Shown: positions 40,884 through 52,979 of the stretch, piece by piece | How positions within the stretch are numbered: position 1 is the first letter of the stretch | Layout: every line of letters starts with the position of its first letter | NCBI GenBank assembly: GCA_946811185.2 | Contig: OX328113.1 | Span: forward strand, 434,001 to 498,000 | Length of the DNA: 64,000 bases | Direction of reading: 5' to 3' | From: Hippopus hippopus | Lineage: Eukaryota > Mollusca > Bivalvia > Cardiida > Cardiidae | Notes under the pieces: model-generated | Seen by the model: the letters and a program-made list of their open reading frames with translations, nothing else | What the model was told of the DNA's origin: nothing | Databases searched by the model: none | Translations under genes and position numbers: made by a program

Positions 40884-42804
40884 AGCTCACCTGAGCACAA
40901 AGTGCTCATGGTGAGCTATTGTGATCGTGCTGTGTCCGTCGTGCGACGTGTGTCACCCATCGTCAACTTTTTACCTTGTGTACACTCTAGAGGCCACAAT
41001 TTCAATCCGATACTCATGAAACTTGGTCAGAATGTTTGTCTCAATAAATTCTCGGACGAGATTGAAAATGGGTCTTGTTGGGTCAAAAACTAGGTCACTA
41101 GGTCAAATCTTAGAAAAATGTTGTGTATGCTCTAGAGTCCACATTTTCTGTCCAATATTCCTGAAAGTTTATCAGAATGTTTGCCTTGATGATATCTCAG
41201 ACAAGTTCGAAAATGTGTCATGTCAGGTCAAAAACTAGCTCACCAGGTCAAATCTTAGAAAAACCTTGTGTACACTCTAGAGGCCACATTTTCAGTCCAA
41301 CACTCTTGAAAGATGGTCAGAATGTTTGTCTTGATGATATCTTGGAAGAGTTCGAAAATGGGCCATGTGGGGTCAAAAACTAGGTCACTAGGTCAAATCT
41401 TAGGAAAATCTTGTGTACGCTCTCAAGGCCACATTTTCAGTCAAAAACTTGAAAATTGGTCAGAATGTTTGTCTGGATGATATCTTGGATGAGTTCAAAA
41501 ATAGGTCATGTTGGGTCAAAAACTAGGTCACCAGGTCAAATCTTAGAAAAACCTTGTGTACGCTCTAGAGGCCACATTTACAATCCAAAACTCCTGAAAG
41601 TTGGTCAGAATGTTTGTCTGGATGATACCTCAGATGAGTTTGAAAATAGGTCATGTCAGGTCAAAAACTAGCTCACCAGGTCAAATCTTAGAAAAACCTT
41701 GTGTACACTCTAGAGGCCACATTTTCAGTCCAACACTCTTGAAAGATGGTCAGAATGTTTGTCTTGATGATATCTTGGAAGAGTTCGAAAATGGGCCATG
41801 TGGGGTCAAAAACTAGGTCACTAGGTCAAATCTCAGGAAAATCTTGTGTACGCTCTCAAGGCCACATTTTCAGTCAAAAACTCTTGAAAGTTGGTCAGAA
41901 TGTTTGTCTGGATGATATCTTGGATGAGTTCAAAAAAAGGTCATGTCAGGTCAAAAACTAGGTCACCAGGTCAAATCTTAGAAAAACCTTGTGTATGCTC
42001 TAGAGGCCACATTTACAATCCAAAACTCCTGAAAGTTGGTCAGACTGTTTGTCTTGATGAAACTTGGTCAGAATGTTTGTCTCAATAAATTCTCAGACGA
42101 GTTTGAAAATGGGTCATGTTGGGTCAAAAACTAGGTCAAATCTTAGAAAAACTTTGTGTACTCTCTGGAGGACACATTTTCAGTCCAATACTCCTGAAAC
42201 TTGGTAAGAATGTTTGTCTTGATAAAATCTTGAATGAGTTTGAAAATGAGTCATGTGGGGTCAAAAAGTAGGTCACTGGGTCAAAAATTGGAAAAACCTT
42301 GTGTACGCTCTAGAGGCCACATTTTCAGTCTGATACTCTTCAAACTTGGTCAGAATGTTTGTTTTGGTGATATCTCAAAAGAGTTTAATAATGGGTAATG
42401 TCTGAACAAACACTAGGTCACTAGGTCAAATCTTAGAAAAACCTTGTGTGCTCTAGAGGCCACATTTTAGTCCAAAACTCTTGAAAGTTGGTCAGATTGT
42501 TTGTCTTGATAATATCTTGAAAGAGTTCGAAAATTGGTAATGTCGGGTCAAAAACTAGGCCACTAGGTCATATCTTCGAAAACCTTGTTTACTTTCTACA
42601 GGCCTCATTTTAAATGCAATACTCATGAAACTTGGTCAGAAATTTGGTCTTGCACCAGTTTGCAAGTGGGTCATTTCGGGTCAATAAATCATGAAAATCG
42701 TGGTAGAATGTTTGTCATAATATCTCAAAAGAGATTGAAAATGGGTCATGTTTGGTCAAAAGACTCAGGTGAGCGATTTCAGGGCCATCATGGCCCTCTT
42801 GTTT
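40884..42804. mobile_element. Element carrying a 145-bp tandem array
   Basis: The left end is a hairpin (AGCTCACCTGAGC and GCTCATGGTGAGCT). The right end is AGGTGAGCGATTTCAGGGCC running into ATCATGGCCCT. Between them about twelve units of roughly 145 bp repeat phrases such as GGTCAGAATGTTTGTCTTG, GGTCAAAAACTAGGTCAC and CCTTGTGTACGCTCTAGAGG. Overlapping 71-codon frames shift by one base each unit and are artefacts. The Polinton at 2529 sits in another copy of this family. Confidence 0.85.
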
Positions 42805-42857
42805 TAAATATGGTATGGAAGACTCAGAGAATATGTAGGAATTTTACCGGTATCTAT

Positions 42858-43060
42858 TTACTCTTTACCAAATGACAAAAATTCAAAGTCGTCCAAATTG
42901 AACCCATTTACAGACATCAAATTTATTGCAGCTCAAATGATGGGAAATTCTATAAAATGGCAGAAACTTTATTGGAAAAGAAGAAAATAGTGATAACCAG
43001 CATTTCTTTCTTTTCTCATTTTTTTTTTTCCAAAAGTGTTCTACCTCATGGTAGTAATAT
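42858..43060. mobile_element. TTAA hairpin MITE, decayed copy
   Basis: Begins TTTACTCTTTACCAAATGAC; the central hairpin is imperfect and the right end is lost. Confidence 0.55.
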
Positions 43061-43279
43061 CAGGTGAGCCAAGCGGGGTAGTGCAGTTTATAGATTACAG
43101 CACTTAAAACCAAGGGGTGGCTGGCTTGAAGCCTAGGTCAGCAAATTTCCTTCCAAGCACTTGCTGATGACAAATTTAATGTAATTCAGATGATGGATTC
43201 TGTCTTGGCAAATATAGAAAACATGGGAAAAAGAAAAATTGCAGGTTACTAGCATGATCTCCTTTTTTCCACCATTTTT

Positions 43280-43508
43280 TTAACTCTTTATCAAACGACA
43301 AAATTTTCGGCTTGTCCAAATTGAAAGTATTTGCAGACGACAAAATAAACATGACTCAAAAATTGAAACTTGACTTTAGAAAAGTAGAAAACATTGTGGG
43401 AAAAGGAGAAAATGCTGGTTACCTGCATTTTCTCCTTTTCCTTCAATGTTTTCAAAAGGCTTCTTTCTCTGGGTCGTAAAAACCAGGGATTGTTTGGTAA
43501 AGGGTTAA
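43280..43508. mobile_element. TTAA hairpin MITE, intact copy
   Basis: 229 bp between TTAA sites, ends CTCTTTATCAAACGACAAAA and TTGTTTGGTAAAGGGTTAA. Confidence 0.85.
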
Positions 43509-44683
43509 AGGTCCTTTTCCACAGGGTCATTTCTCACACAATTGTTTGGATAAGAACATTTTTAATCTTTTCCCAAACAACAAAATTCATAGTCTTCTAA
43601 GTTTAAGACATCTGCTAGGTTGAAATTTGTACAGATGAAATGAAATTCTCTGACAGGATAGAATACATAATGGAAAAAGGAGAAAATGTTGGTCACAAGC
43701 ATTTTCTCCTCTTCCCACAAGGTTATCAAGAGCATACATTTCTGGAGTTGTTAAAACATATAGCATGTGGTCCTGTGTTGAATTCGAAGTTCAGATATTT
43801 TATGAGATACTCAAACAAAAGCAACCTTCAAATTGCATTATATAGGTTAATATACAGAGAAAAAAATCCGTATGAGGATTAACTGTAGAATATTATACTA
43901 TAGATTTTGTCATCAGGACTGTTTCTACACTGTATGTAATTTCTTTTTTCAGATGGTTACAACCTGACTCCTATGTTGATCCTATACAGTGTGAACTGCT
44001 GTACAGCAAGGAAGATCTAAAGTGTAGCTGGCCAAACATTATAACTGTTCTAACAAAAGATCAGTATGGACATTTAGTGTTTACAGCAAACCTGAAGGTA
44101 AGTTGTCCTTTTAATCAAAGTCGGCTTAATTCATTACCAAATAATTCAATATTATTTTTTTTCATGAACTGGTGAGTTCTGATTGGCTGAAAAAATCTTT
44201 TTCATAGCTCCATGAAAAAAAAAAATCAGCATTGCAGGGACTACTTTTGCAGTCAAAGTAACGAAACAAACATGTATACGAGATTTCATAATGGTTTTCT
44301 TTCTGATTTTAGATCTTTATCGAGTCTGAAGTTCAAATTGCTCACTGAATTTATTTTTTCTAAATATTGAAAAAATATCCAACGGTAAATTCAAAGAGAG
44401 AGCTGAAAACTAAACTCATTGTCATTTTGCTGGGTTCAAACAATCTTATATTCAACTTATTTCTAGCATATTGAACTTCTAATAATAAATCTACTAAACT
44501 TGCAAATGTTCAATACTATAATGACGTCACAAATTTACGTCATTGTTATGTCATGAACCAGCAGTTTTACCGCGCTATAAAATATGAATGAAATGGACAC
44601 TATATAAATATGCAATGTTGGATTTTCAATGAAAAGAGCAGGTAGTACTTTTCAAGTGCATATTTGATGTCTTTGATATTGAG

Positions 44684-44818
44684 TTATAAGGAATGAAGAT
44701 AACTTTTTTTTTTTTTCATGGAGGTATGAAAAAAAAACCTTCGCGGTTTCATACAGTGTGATTAGGTTATTTTTTTCATACCTCCATGAAAACAAAAAAA
44801 GTTCTCTTCATTCCTAAA
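44684..44818. repeat. Hairpin repeat, GGAATGAAGA arms
   Basis: Inverted arms of about 45 bp: AAGGAATGAAGATAACTTTT with CATGGAGGTATGAAAAAA, and their complement ending TTCTCTTCATTCCT. A single-arm relative lies near 29648-29690, and the DNA upstream of both copies is also shared. Confidence 0.75.
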
Positions 44819-44819
44819 A

Positions 44820-45040
44820 CAATCCTGAGTTTAAATGGCAGTGAAGAAATAAAATTTTTGAAAACTTTGTGTGAATAGGAGAAAATGCTGGTAACCAGCA
44901 TTTTCTCATTTTCCCACAATGTTTTCTTCCATTTCAAACACAACTCTTTTTATCACAGAATTTAAGTGACATTTAATATTTCATCTGTAAATGCTTTCAA
45001 TTTGGGTCAGTGTAAAATTTTGTCATTGGTAAAGAGTTCC
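44820..45040. mobile_element. TTAA hairpin MITE, copy with worn ends
   Basis: Central palindrome with GCTGGTAACCAGC is intact; the right end reads CATTGGTAAAGAGTT. Confidence 0.65.
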
Positions 45041-45093
45041 ATAGACTGGATTTAGACATGATAATCATTATAACAGAAATAAACGCGAAACAC

Positions 45094-45297
45094 TTTTACT
45101 TCTTAACCAAACAACAAAATTTTAAAGAAGTCAAAAGTGAGAATATTTGCATACAATAAATTCAGTGTGGCTCCTATGATGGGATTTATTCTGTGAAGAA
45201 AACATTGTGGAAAAAGGAGAATGTTTGAGCATTTTCCACAATTCTTTTTAATGCTTCTTCCTCAGGGTCATTAAACCAAGGATTGTTTAAGGGTTAC
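45094..45297. mobile_element. TTAA hairpin MITE, decayed copy
   Basis: CTTCTTAACCAAACAACAAAA at the left and GGATTGTTTAAGGGTTA at the right; the hairpin is shortened. Confidence 0.6.
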
Positions 45298-45719
45298 AGA
45301 AACTCAGAAATTAAAAACATTTTACAAAACGAAGGGATCAGAGCAGGACTAGAAACTCTACTTGTTGTTGTAGGTGGAAGTTAGTGCCAGTAGATATGGA
45401 CCCCACCGGTGAAGATTACAAACGCATGAGACGTTTGAGTTGCCCAGATGAAGGAAATGTCACTTTTGGGGGTCACCCACCTCCGGCTCTGGAAGTCCCA
45501 TACAAAGTGACTGTAAAAGACAAAAAGGATGCTTTCCATGCTAGCTGTATGATGAAGGTAAAACGATAAGGACATTGCAGCTTTTTACTGCATCCTCTTG
45601 TATAAATTCTGACCAGATTAGTAACTTTGCTTGAATATTGGGAGAATAGAATGTTAACAAATTAGTAGCTTTTTTGAAGATGTTAATTGTGAACTGTTTG
45701 ATAAAGTGGTGACTTTACT

Positions 45720-45886
45720 AGATTTTCAAATGATGATTTCTGACTTTAACAGGATAGGGTAGAAAACATAGTGGGAAAGGGAGAAAATGCTGTTTACCAG
45801 CATTTCTTCCTTTTCCCACAATGTTTTCAAAAGTCTTTTTCTGCAGGGTCGTTTAAACTCGGGATTGTGTGGCAAAGGGTTAAGAA
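45720..45886. mobile_element. TTAA hairpin MITE, partial copy
   Basis: Hairpin arms and the right end TTGTGTGGCAAAGGGTTAA are recognisable; the left third is not. Confidence 0.6.
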
Positions 45887-46493
45887 ATAACTCAGCTGGA
45901 TTTTAGTAATTTGCTTAATTTTCAAGCTTAACATTGTTTAACAAATTGGTAACTTGCTGGCAATTCAGCAGTAAAATATTGATAAAGTAGTGACTTTGCT
46001 GGATTTCTTTGTCTATAAATGTGCAACTAATATGGAAATTTGTTCGATTTCAGATCTGTAAAGTAGTTTACAAATCTGTAACTTTTCTAGATTTTTAGGT
46101 GGTAAAAATGTCTCATAAACTTGGAATTTTGCTGAATGTTGACCTACGAAATCAACCGTTTGTGCATACTGTATAGATTCAAGATAACTGTTTGTAGTTT
46201 GACCTTGATATTCACTATCTGACAAAAAGACTTAAGTTAGCTCATTGTATTCAGAGACAAATTTGCATCAGACACCATTGAAAAGATTCCTGTAAGATTT
46301 GGAGTTTTACCATGAGGTAAGGGCTATGAAAATGAATACATGTGAAGACATTGTGGCAAATAGAGAGAGTGCTCATTGTGAGAAATTTCTCCTATTTCCA
46401 CAATGTTTTCAAACAGGGTCTGCTGCAAGATGAAAAAAGGTCATATTCTTTCTTTTTCCTCACAGCCATATAAGAATTATTCCTTTGAGGAGT

Positions 46494-46663
46494 TACACTA
46501 TGCTGCCCCAGCTGTACCCCGTCCCAGCAAATATATGCTAGTCAGATCTAATGAGGATGGCACGTACAGTGCTAGCTGTACACTATGCTGCCCCAGCTGT
46601 ACCCCGTCCCAGCAAATATATGCTAGTCAGATCTAATGAGGACAGCACATACAGTGCTAGCTG
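46494..46663. repeat. 85-bp tandem duplication within an exon
   Basis: Two head-to-tail 85-bp copies (46494-46578 and 46579-46663), differing at about three positions, lie inside a MYCBP2-like exon. Because 85 is not a multiple of three, the frame is lost. Removing one copy would give the length that fits the neighbouring exon phases. Confidence 0.9.
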
Positions 46664-46744
46664 TACACCAAGCTGTATTGGGTTCTACAACATACATGTG
46701 ACCATTGATGGGTTTGAAACTGGTATGTACTTGTTTTGCTAAAC

Positions 46745-46955
46745 AGTCATGTGTTATAATGCCCAGTGAAAAGGGGATTTTGAAACCATTGTGGGCTAAT
46801 GGAGAAAATGCAAGTAATAAAGCATTTTCTCCATTTTATCACCATGTTTTCTCCTCTGTTAAAGACAAAGCCCGTTATTTGAGAAATGTTTGATATGTCC
46901 TGCAAATGCTTCAATTTGGACCAGTCTAAAAGTCTCTCATCTGGTAAAGAGTTAT
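46745..46955. mobile_element. TTAA hairpin MITE, diverged copy
   Basis: Weak hairpin (GGAGAAAATGCAAG versus AGCATTTTCTCC) and the right end CTGGTAAAGAGTTA. Confidence 0.55.
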
Positions 46956-47859
46956 TTACAGACCACAAAAGCTAAGACTTCTACACAATAATAGGAATAG
47001 CAAATGACAGAGTAGATCTGATTTAAATGATTGGATTTGCCTTTTACAGGGTAGAACATTTTGTAGAAGAAGGAAAAAATGTGAGTAACTTGTATTTTCT
47101 CCTTTTCCCACAATATTTTCAAAAGCCTTTGTCATCAGGATTGTTGGTAAAAAGGTAAGACATTTAATGGGTGTGGAATAAAGGTCAGGAAACATTTGCA
47201 AGGGAAGGATTTTAAATTGCTGTTGATATGTAGGATCCAACATTGTTTTAGATAAAATTTCACTAACAAGTCTAGAAAAGTGTTACTAAGCAACCCTTTA
47301 GCATTTGTCTAGATGATTTTGATAGAATTTATCTTAAAAGGTTAGATTCTTTTCCATCACATATTCTTTTTTTCAAGAATCATATTTGTAATGATTAGAT
47401 CTATGTACTGATTTGAAACCTACATGTATACTCAAGAAGTTCCAAAGAAGCTGAAATTTGACTGATTTTAAATTTCAAAGTAGATCAAACCTTATGTATA
47501 GCTTAAGCCCAACCATCAGTTTTGTCAGATGAATTTGTTGGAAAGTTTGATGACTATAAACAAGAGGGAGTTATGTGATAAAAGTTATTTAAACTACCCA
47601 TGGAAAGAAGATCTTTTCACTTGTTCGCGAAAAGGAAAAACATGCTTTTTACCAGCATTTACTCCTTGGCCCATAATATTAGCTACCCTTTTACATACAA
47701 ATTGTATCATTTGAACTACATTGAATAGGTTTTCTTTAATTGCTTTCAATCTGGATGGATTTAAACATTTAATGTTTGAATTAATGTTGTGATCATAAAG
47801 GTTACAGAAATTTTTCTGTAAATATAATTATGTCGTTGAGGAGTTTGGTACACTATAAA

Positions 47860-48086
47860 CTCCTTACTACACAATGCCGACTTTAAACGGCACTTGGAAA
47901 GAAGCTTTTTGAAAACATTGCGGGAAAAGGAGAAAATGCTGATAACCAGCATTTTCTCCTTTTCCCACAATGTTTTCTACCTTATCAAAGGAAAAATTGC
48001 AACATTTGAGCCACTTTGAAACTGTCATCTGGAAATGTTTTCAATTTGGACAAGGCTAAAATTTTGTCATCTGGTAAAAAGTTACA
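47860..48086. mobile_element. TTAA hairpin MITE, diverged ends
   Basis: The central palindrome is nearly perfect; ends ACTCCTTACTACACAATGCC and ATCTGGTAAAAAGTTA are mutated. Confidence 0.75.
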
Positions 48087-48242
48087 TGTACTTAGAATTG
48101 ATTCTTTGTATCTACGGTAAAAGAAGCAACTCACTGTTACTGAAATGGACTTTCAGGCAAAGTGTTTAAAGTACAAGTGAAAGAACCACCGCAAGGAGTC
48201 ACACCCCCAAGTCAAGCCTCCAAAAAGCAGCAGAGAAAGCGG

Positions 48243-49136
48243 GTGTACATCATTTTCACCCATTATAGAAGTAATTTAAAAGCGTGAAAATTCTGATCTC
48301 TATGTTACTTTTAAATGGATTTAGTTTCTTTGCTATATAGGATGATGGATGCAGGCTGAGATATAACCAGTTTTTACAAAGATAAAGTTTGAAAATACAT
48401 AGAGCCAAAAGTCAGTTTTGGATGGGTGACTTCGAAAACTTTAGTTTCCTTATAGACTTGCTTTTGCAGTGCTACCTCAGGCTTCAAGAAAGAATTTTTA
48501 CCTACCCCACAACAAAGTGGAAGGGGTATACTGGAATCGCCACTGCTGTCTGTCCGTCCGTAGACTCAAATTTGTCTGGCAAAAATACTTGGACAGTTCT
48601 TCAGGTACTTAAAGCAAGTTTACACACAGTTTTCCTATGAAGTTGTGCATGTGCAATTTTCATGACCCTGCTGTGATTAATTGCAGAATAATCCAGAGTT
48701 CCCGATCACGCAAAATCGTTCGGGAAACACGTATAAATGAAATAAAAAGCGTACAAAATAACAAATCTATACGTGAAATCACACACAAAAAATACAGAAG
48801 AAATTCGAAAAAAGGGAAATGCTTGCATAGAACGGCTCACGTAAAAGCGATTTTCGGAAAGAGTAAATCATTAGAAAAGTTTTGGATTTCCAGCTTTCTA
48901 TTTTTAGAACATTTACATGGTCGGCGTACTCAATCTTTATTATCATGATCAATGATTGCAGACTGGGACTCGTTTGTTTCTAAAAATTATCCTTAACCCA
49001 GCTCTCCTTTGTTTAACGCAGTCTATGAAAAAGCGTTTTGCCGATGCCAGCATCTTTCATCCGTAAACCTACATCGGGAATAGCTCAGAAATGTTGAATT
49101 TTAGAAGCTTTCGGATTTCAGAATTCGGGTTCCAGT
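48243..49136. other. No recognised gene
   Basis: Includes a short host repeat near 48500-48560 (ACCTACCCCACAACAAAGTG, GTCTGTCCGTCCG). Open frames at 48389 and 48637 have no supporting features. Confidence 0.4.
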
Positions 49137-49524
49137 AAGCAAGTAAGGTACACTAGTCGTAGAACCATTCAAAATCTAGAAAACAGAATTCATATCAGTG
49201 TTCCCACTCACGCAAATTACTGTGTAAATGGCGATACAGAACTGAAAGTCACATAACAAATTTCGGTTACAAGTGATACCTCAAGTAAGAAAAAGTGTAA
49301 AAAAAACAGCATTATCCGCTTATCTTGAGTAAGCAAGTAAGGTACAATAGTTGTAGAACCATTCAAAATCTAGAAAACAGAATTCATATTAGTGTTCCCA
49401 CTCAGGCAAATTACTGTTTAAATCACAATACAGAATTGAAAGTCACGTAACAAATTTCGGTTACAAGCGATACCTCAAGTAAGAAAAAGTGTAAAAAAAC
49501 AGCATTATCCGCTTTTCTTGAGTA
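49137..49524. repeat. 194-bp tandem duplication
   Basis: Two copies, each beginning near AGCAAGTAAGGTACA and containing TTCGGTTACAAG and GCATTATCCGCTT, lie 194 bp apart and differ at a modest number of positions. Both contain AGTGTTCCCACTC, whose complement recurs near 50230, hinting that they were part of a larger hairpin-ended element. Confidence 0.8.
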
Positions 49525-50955
49525 AAACGATAGGTTTTGAAGTTACTTGTTACCCTTATCGACAACTTTTAGTCAAATCATGCCATAATACTTATCCATA
49601 AATAAACGAACATGAAAAATTGATCGGTCCAAAACGTGGAAACCCATGACACAACAAAATGTTTCTTTTTACAATGTCCGATCAGAGTCACTTCAGACTG
49701 TCTTTTCAGCTTTTAATGGATTTAAGCTGTAAATTTCCACAAATATCTTGATATAACAGACTTTTTTGCAGCAAATCATCAGTGTAGATTGCTATACGTT
49801 TAGTTGAGAACCATTATTGTTATACCCTCAAATATGAAATCCCCCCACCCCCCACCCTCCCTTTACAACTAAGGGGGTAAGTGTACCCTTGAAATAAGAA
49901 GCTAGTGGGAACACATGATATTGAGTACAGTAGTCTTCAGCCAGACTTAGACATTGACTGTTGTATAAAAGGCATATGAAAAGATGAGCATAAAGACTAC
50001 TATTAAACACTTTACCAAACAATTCTATAACTGTTAGTCACATTTAAAAATGTACATTCACCTAGTAGATTTGTATGATTGTTCTGCACCTGAACGAGAG
50101 TGAGGCATTTAAGAAAACAATTTAGACTTGTGGGCATACTAGTTTTTCTGAATTTGTACCCCCATATTTTTTCTTATACCCCCATTTTTCAATTGTAGGG
50201 GGTACAAAAAACCCCAAATAAAATATTCAGTGGGAACACTGATAATCTCCACTTGGAACTTTTTTCGTTATGGACCAAGAACAAATAGGCCAGATGGCAC
50301 TTAGGCATTGTACATTTCTGTGACAAAGACTTATTTTTTGACATGGAGCTGGTGAGGGGTATTCATCACCTTCAGTGAGAGCTCTAGTTGTTTCTGGCCA
50401 GGGCTATGATGTCAAAGCAAACGACAGTCAATTGTCAAGCATGAGGAATTGGCTTTATGAAGAATAGGGGGTTTAGTTTTTTCAAAACATGAAGGACAAC
50501 TGTTCTGTATTATTGCACTTTGTCAATATTGAAAGTATTTTATCAGTAATAAAGACTTATGGGATATTTTTAACTGGTGTGGTGCAAAAACACTTCTGCT
50601 TTAGATTTGATGGAGTAAACAGTGAAAAGGTGGTGCTACATATGTAAATTAGGTATTTTTCGGATTACTACAGTACCATTGATGATGTGGTACCAGTGAG
50701 GAGGACTATTAAGGGTTAAGAAGATACCCCAGTAGTTTTACTTATTGATCAAAATGTTCTGTTGAAACTTTTTTAGAGAAAAAAAAATCATTCATCTTGA
50801 CTCTCCTGAAACTGAAAAAAAGCATTTCAAATTTGAAGTTCAAATTTAGTACACAGTTATTTAACATTGATAAAAGTTAATGCTAATAGTTCATTCTATA
50901 AAATTGCAGATGTAATCTATTAGATGAAAGCAATAAAAACAGTGGAAAAAATGAA
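49525..50955. other. No recognised gene
   Basis: Noncoding, with two C/G-rich tracts (CCCCCCACCCCCCACCC near 49840, and a GGGGGTA pair near 50160-50205). No exon found. Confidence 0.4.
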
Positions 50956-51152
50956 ATGAGCCATGCTCTGTGAAAAGGGGGCTGAATGCATATGCCAAAA
51001 GTATTGACCCAGGTTTGTACAGGTTGACCTGGGCTGAAACTTTTCACTATTGGTAAATTTTGTGTATGCCCAAGGACTAGTATAGCTTATGACTAAATCA
51101 TTTGTTAGGAAAAAAACAAGAGGCTATTACGAATTCATGATTATGTGATGGC
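50956..51152. mobile_element. MITE with TGAGCCATGCT ends, left part
   Basis: Starts TGAGCCATGCTCTGTGAAAA and is interrupted by the element at 51153. The other end lies at 52393-52445 (TGCATTAAGCCCCCTTTTCC). The two parts join in the order seen in uninterrupted copies. Confidence 0.75.
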
Positions 51153-52383
51153 GGGTCCGACGAATCACCGAAATACCACCGAAACACCGAGATACCTCAT
51201 TTTTTTTCTATAATTAGTTCAAATTACTAATATGAGTATGAAATATGTCTTTTTTGTAACACAAACTTATGTTTATATTGATGAAAGGTGTTTAGTTTAA
51301 AACAAAATGACAAAATAACAACATCCCATTGACATCTGCCATAATGAATGTTCACCGAAATACCCGTTGTCCACCGAAATACCCGCACAACGTAGTAAAA
51401 TACGTCAATTCAGGGAGTTTACGTCCATACTACAGTAGCTGATTTACAAGGTTGATGTGTCTGATCTATATCCATAAATAAGCTTGGAAAAGAATGGTTT
51501 TCCTTTGTGATATTTGGATAATGAATTTAAAAATTAACGTATCTAGAAAGAAAACTGGCCCCCATTTTGAATCGGGTAAACATGTTACCCGACCGTAATT
51601 TGTAGACTTGTCTAAATTCCACATCTGCTGAAGATAAATATCGATATAAATTTACATAATATAGATATAACTGCAGTTCACTCTATAGGTCAGTAAACAT
51701 AGTGGAAAAACCAAAAAATGTTAGTCAAAGGCGACACGCGTGTTACGATGGATGCATCACACAATGCTTAATTTAGGTACTTCGGTCTCAAATGCAATGC
51801 ACTTGCATTCCCTGTGAAGTATATTTGTGTTGGTAATTTAAAAAGAAATAAAATAAAGGTGACAATGACATATGATAACTCCTAAGTCTGTATTTTGTGT
51901 AATAAAGATCAGGTATTTCGGTGTGTCAGGACTTGACATGCGCATATTTCGGTGATTGTTCATCACATGAATCAATGATCAATGTATAGACTGCTAATGA
52001 CATTTTTCTTCTACATTAATCTTCTCTATAGTGATCATTACTTTAATTACTTTAATTAATCATGTTTTCTGTGAAAAAGAGACAAATCTTGCTGGGGTTG
52101 AATCCCTAAATTAACAAATATTTACAGCGTCAAGCAGGTATTTCGGTGGACTAAAAAAGGCTATCCCGGTGCACATTGTGTACGGCGGACCTCAATGATA
52201 CGTTATTTTGTCATTATGATTTAAACTAACAGCCCTTCATCTCTATAAACATTATTTGGGTCAAATACCACAAAAAAAGACAAATCTGTTGTACTTCAAT
52301 AGTAATCAGAACACAATACTAAAAAATTAGGGGTATTTTGGTATTTCGGTGATATTTCAGTATTTTGTTGATTTGTCAGACCG
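51153..52383. mobile_element. Long-TIR Mutator-like non-autonomous element
   Basis: A 1231-bp element flanked by an exact 9-bp duplication, TGTGATGGC at 51144-51152 and 52384-52392. Its ends (GGGTCCGACGAATCA and, reversed, CGGTCTGACAAATCA) continue as diverged inverted repeats of roughly 200 bp. The phrase CACCGAAATACC occurs repeatedly in one sense in the left half (near 51166, 51355, 51373) and in the opposite sense in the right half (near 51945, 52138, 52340). Long inverted repeats plus a 9-bp duplication are typical of Mutator-like elements. No transposase is present. Confidence 0.8.
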
Positions 52384-52392
52384 TGTGATGGC

Positions 52393-52445
52393 TAGCCTGA
52401 TATCATGCATTACGAAGATGCATTAAGCCCCCTTTTCCTTTAGCA
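52393..52445. mobile_element. MITE with TGAGCCATGCT ends, right part
   Basis: Remainder of the element begun at 50956, resuming after the Mutator-like insertion. Confidence 0.7.
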
Positions 52446-52780
52446 CATATTTAATATATTTGTGCTGAATTTCAGAAGATGGTGAAGGTTTGATACAGAT
52501 ATGGTGCAGCTAAAAAAGTCAAGTGCACCACTGGGTAAGTAACATTCAGTATATTTATGGATCATGGAAGTAAAAATATATATAAACCCAATTCAGGGTA
52601 CTGAAACTGCCTGTCATTGTATTCCATTGATAAAATTATCAAACTGGGTATTTTACAATCAACTATTCTTTTATCTTACATTCAAAACAAAAAAAAAAAA
52701 TAAGCTCCGGGCTTTTCCTCAGCATTAAAAGTTGGGGACTATCCTGTTACCCCCATATCTTTAAAGTATATGACCATTTA

Positions 52781-52979
52781 TTAACTTTTTACTGCACAAT
52801 CCTGACTTTTAACGAACTTGAGGAAGAAGCCATTGGAAAACTAGCATTTTCTCCTTTTCAAACATTGCTTTTTACCCTGTCACAAGTTGATTGCATCATT
52901 TGATTAACATTTAGATTGTCATCTGCAAATGCTTTAAAATTGGACACGTCTACATTTTTCTCATGTGGTAAAGAGTTAA
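52781..52979. mobile_element. TTAA hairpin MITE, internally deleted
   Basis: TTAA at both ends and typical flanks, but one arm of the central hairpin is largely missing (199 bp in place of about 227). Confidence 0.8.

Larger units (their letters stand above)
34214..48242 (+). pseudogene. MYCBP2: Degenerate MYCBP2 (PAM/Highwire)-like gene fragment
   Basis: Nine exons with GT/AG borders: 34214-34454, 35747-35935, 37452-37693, 38441-38556, 40548-40720, 43953-44097, 45374-45557, 46466-46722, 48157-48242. Readable stretches include YAVLESDHPYKPATMANYK, FSLETASDYVKDEKACF, WPNIITVLTKDQYGH (filamin-like domain), YKNYSFEELHYAAPAVPRPS and VTIDGFETG. These follow the order of the region before and through the filamin domain of PHR ubiquitin ligases. 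Exon phases agree, yet there are in-frame stops TGA at 34308, TAG at 37666 and TAA at 40662, frameshifts in exons 37452-37693 and 45374-45557, and an 85-bp internal duplication in 46466-46722. Exons expected between 38556 and 40548 are not visible, and nothing of this gene is found beyond 48242. The family name is from memory of the family; decay is seen directly. Confidence 0.7.

Noticed and set aside
41023..42088. Series of 71-codon frames, or a CRISPR-like array
   Set aside because: The unit is about 145 bp, repeated directly without unique spacers, and frames shift by one base per unit; it is a tandem repeat in an animal genome.
48637..48948. 103-codon plus-strand frame
   Set aside because: Basic, low-information composition in repeat-rich DNA, with no exon borders or recognised domain.
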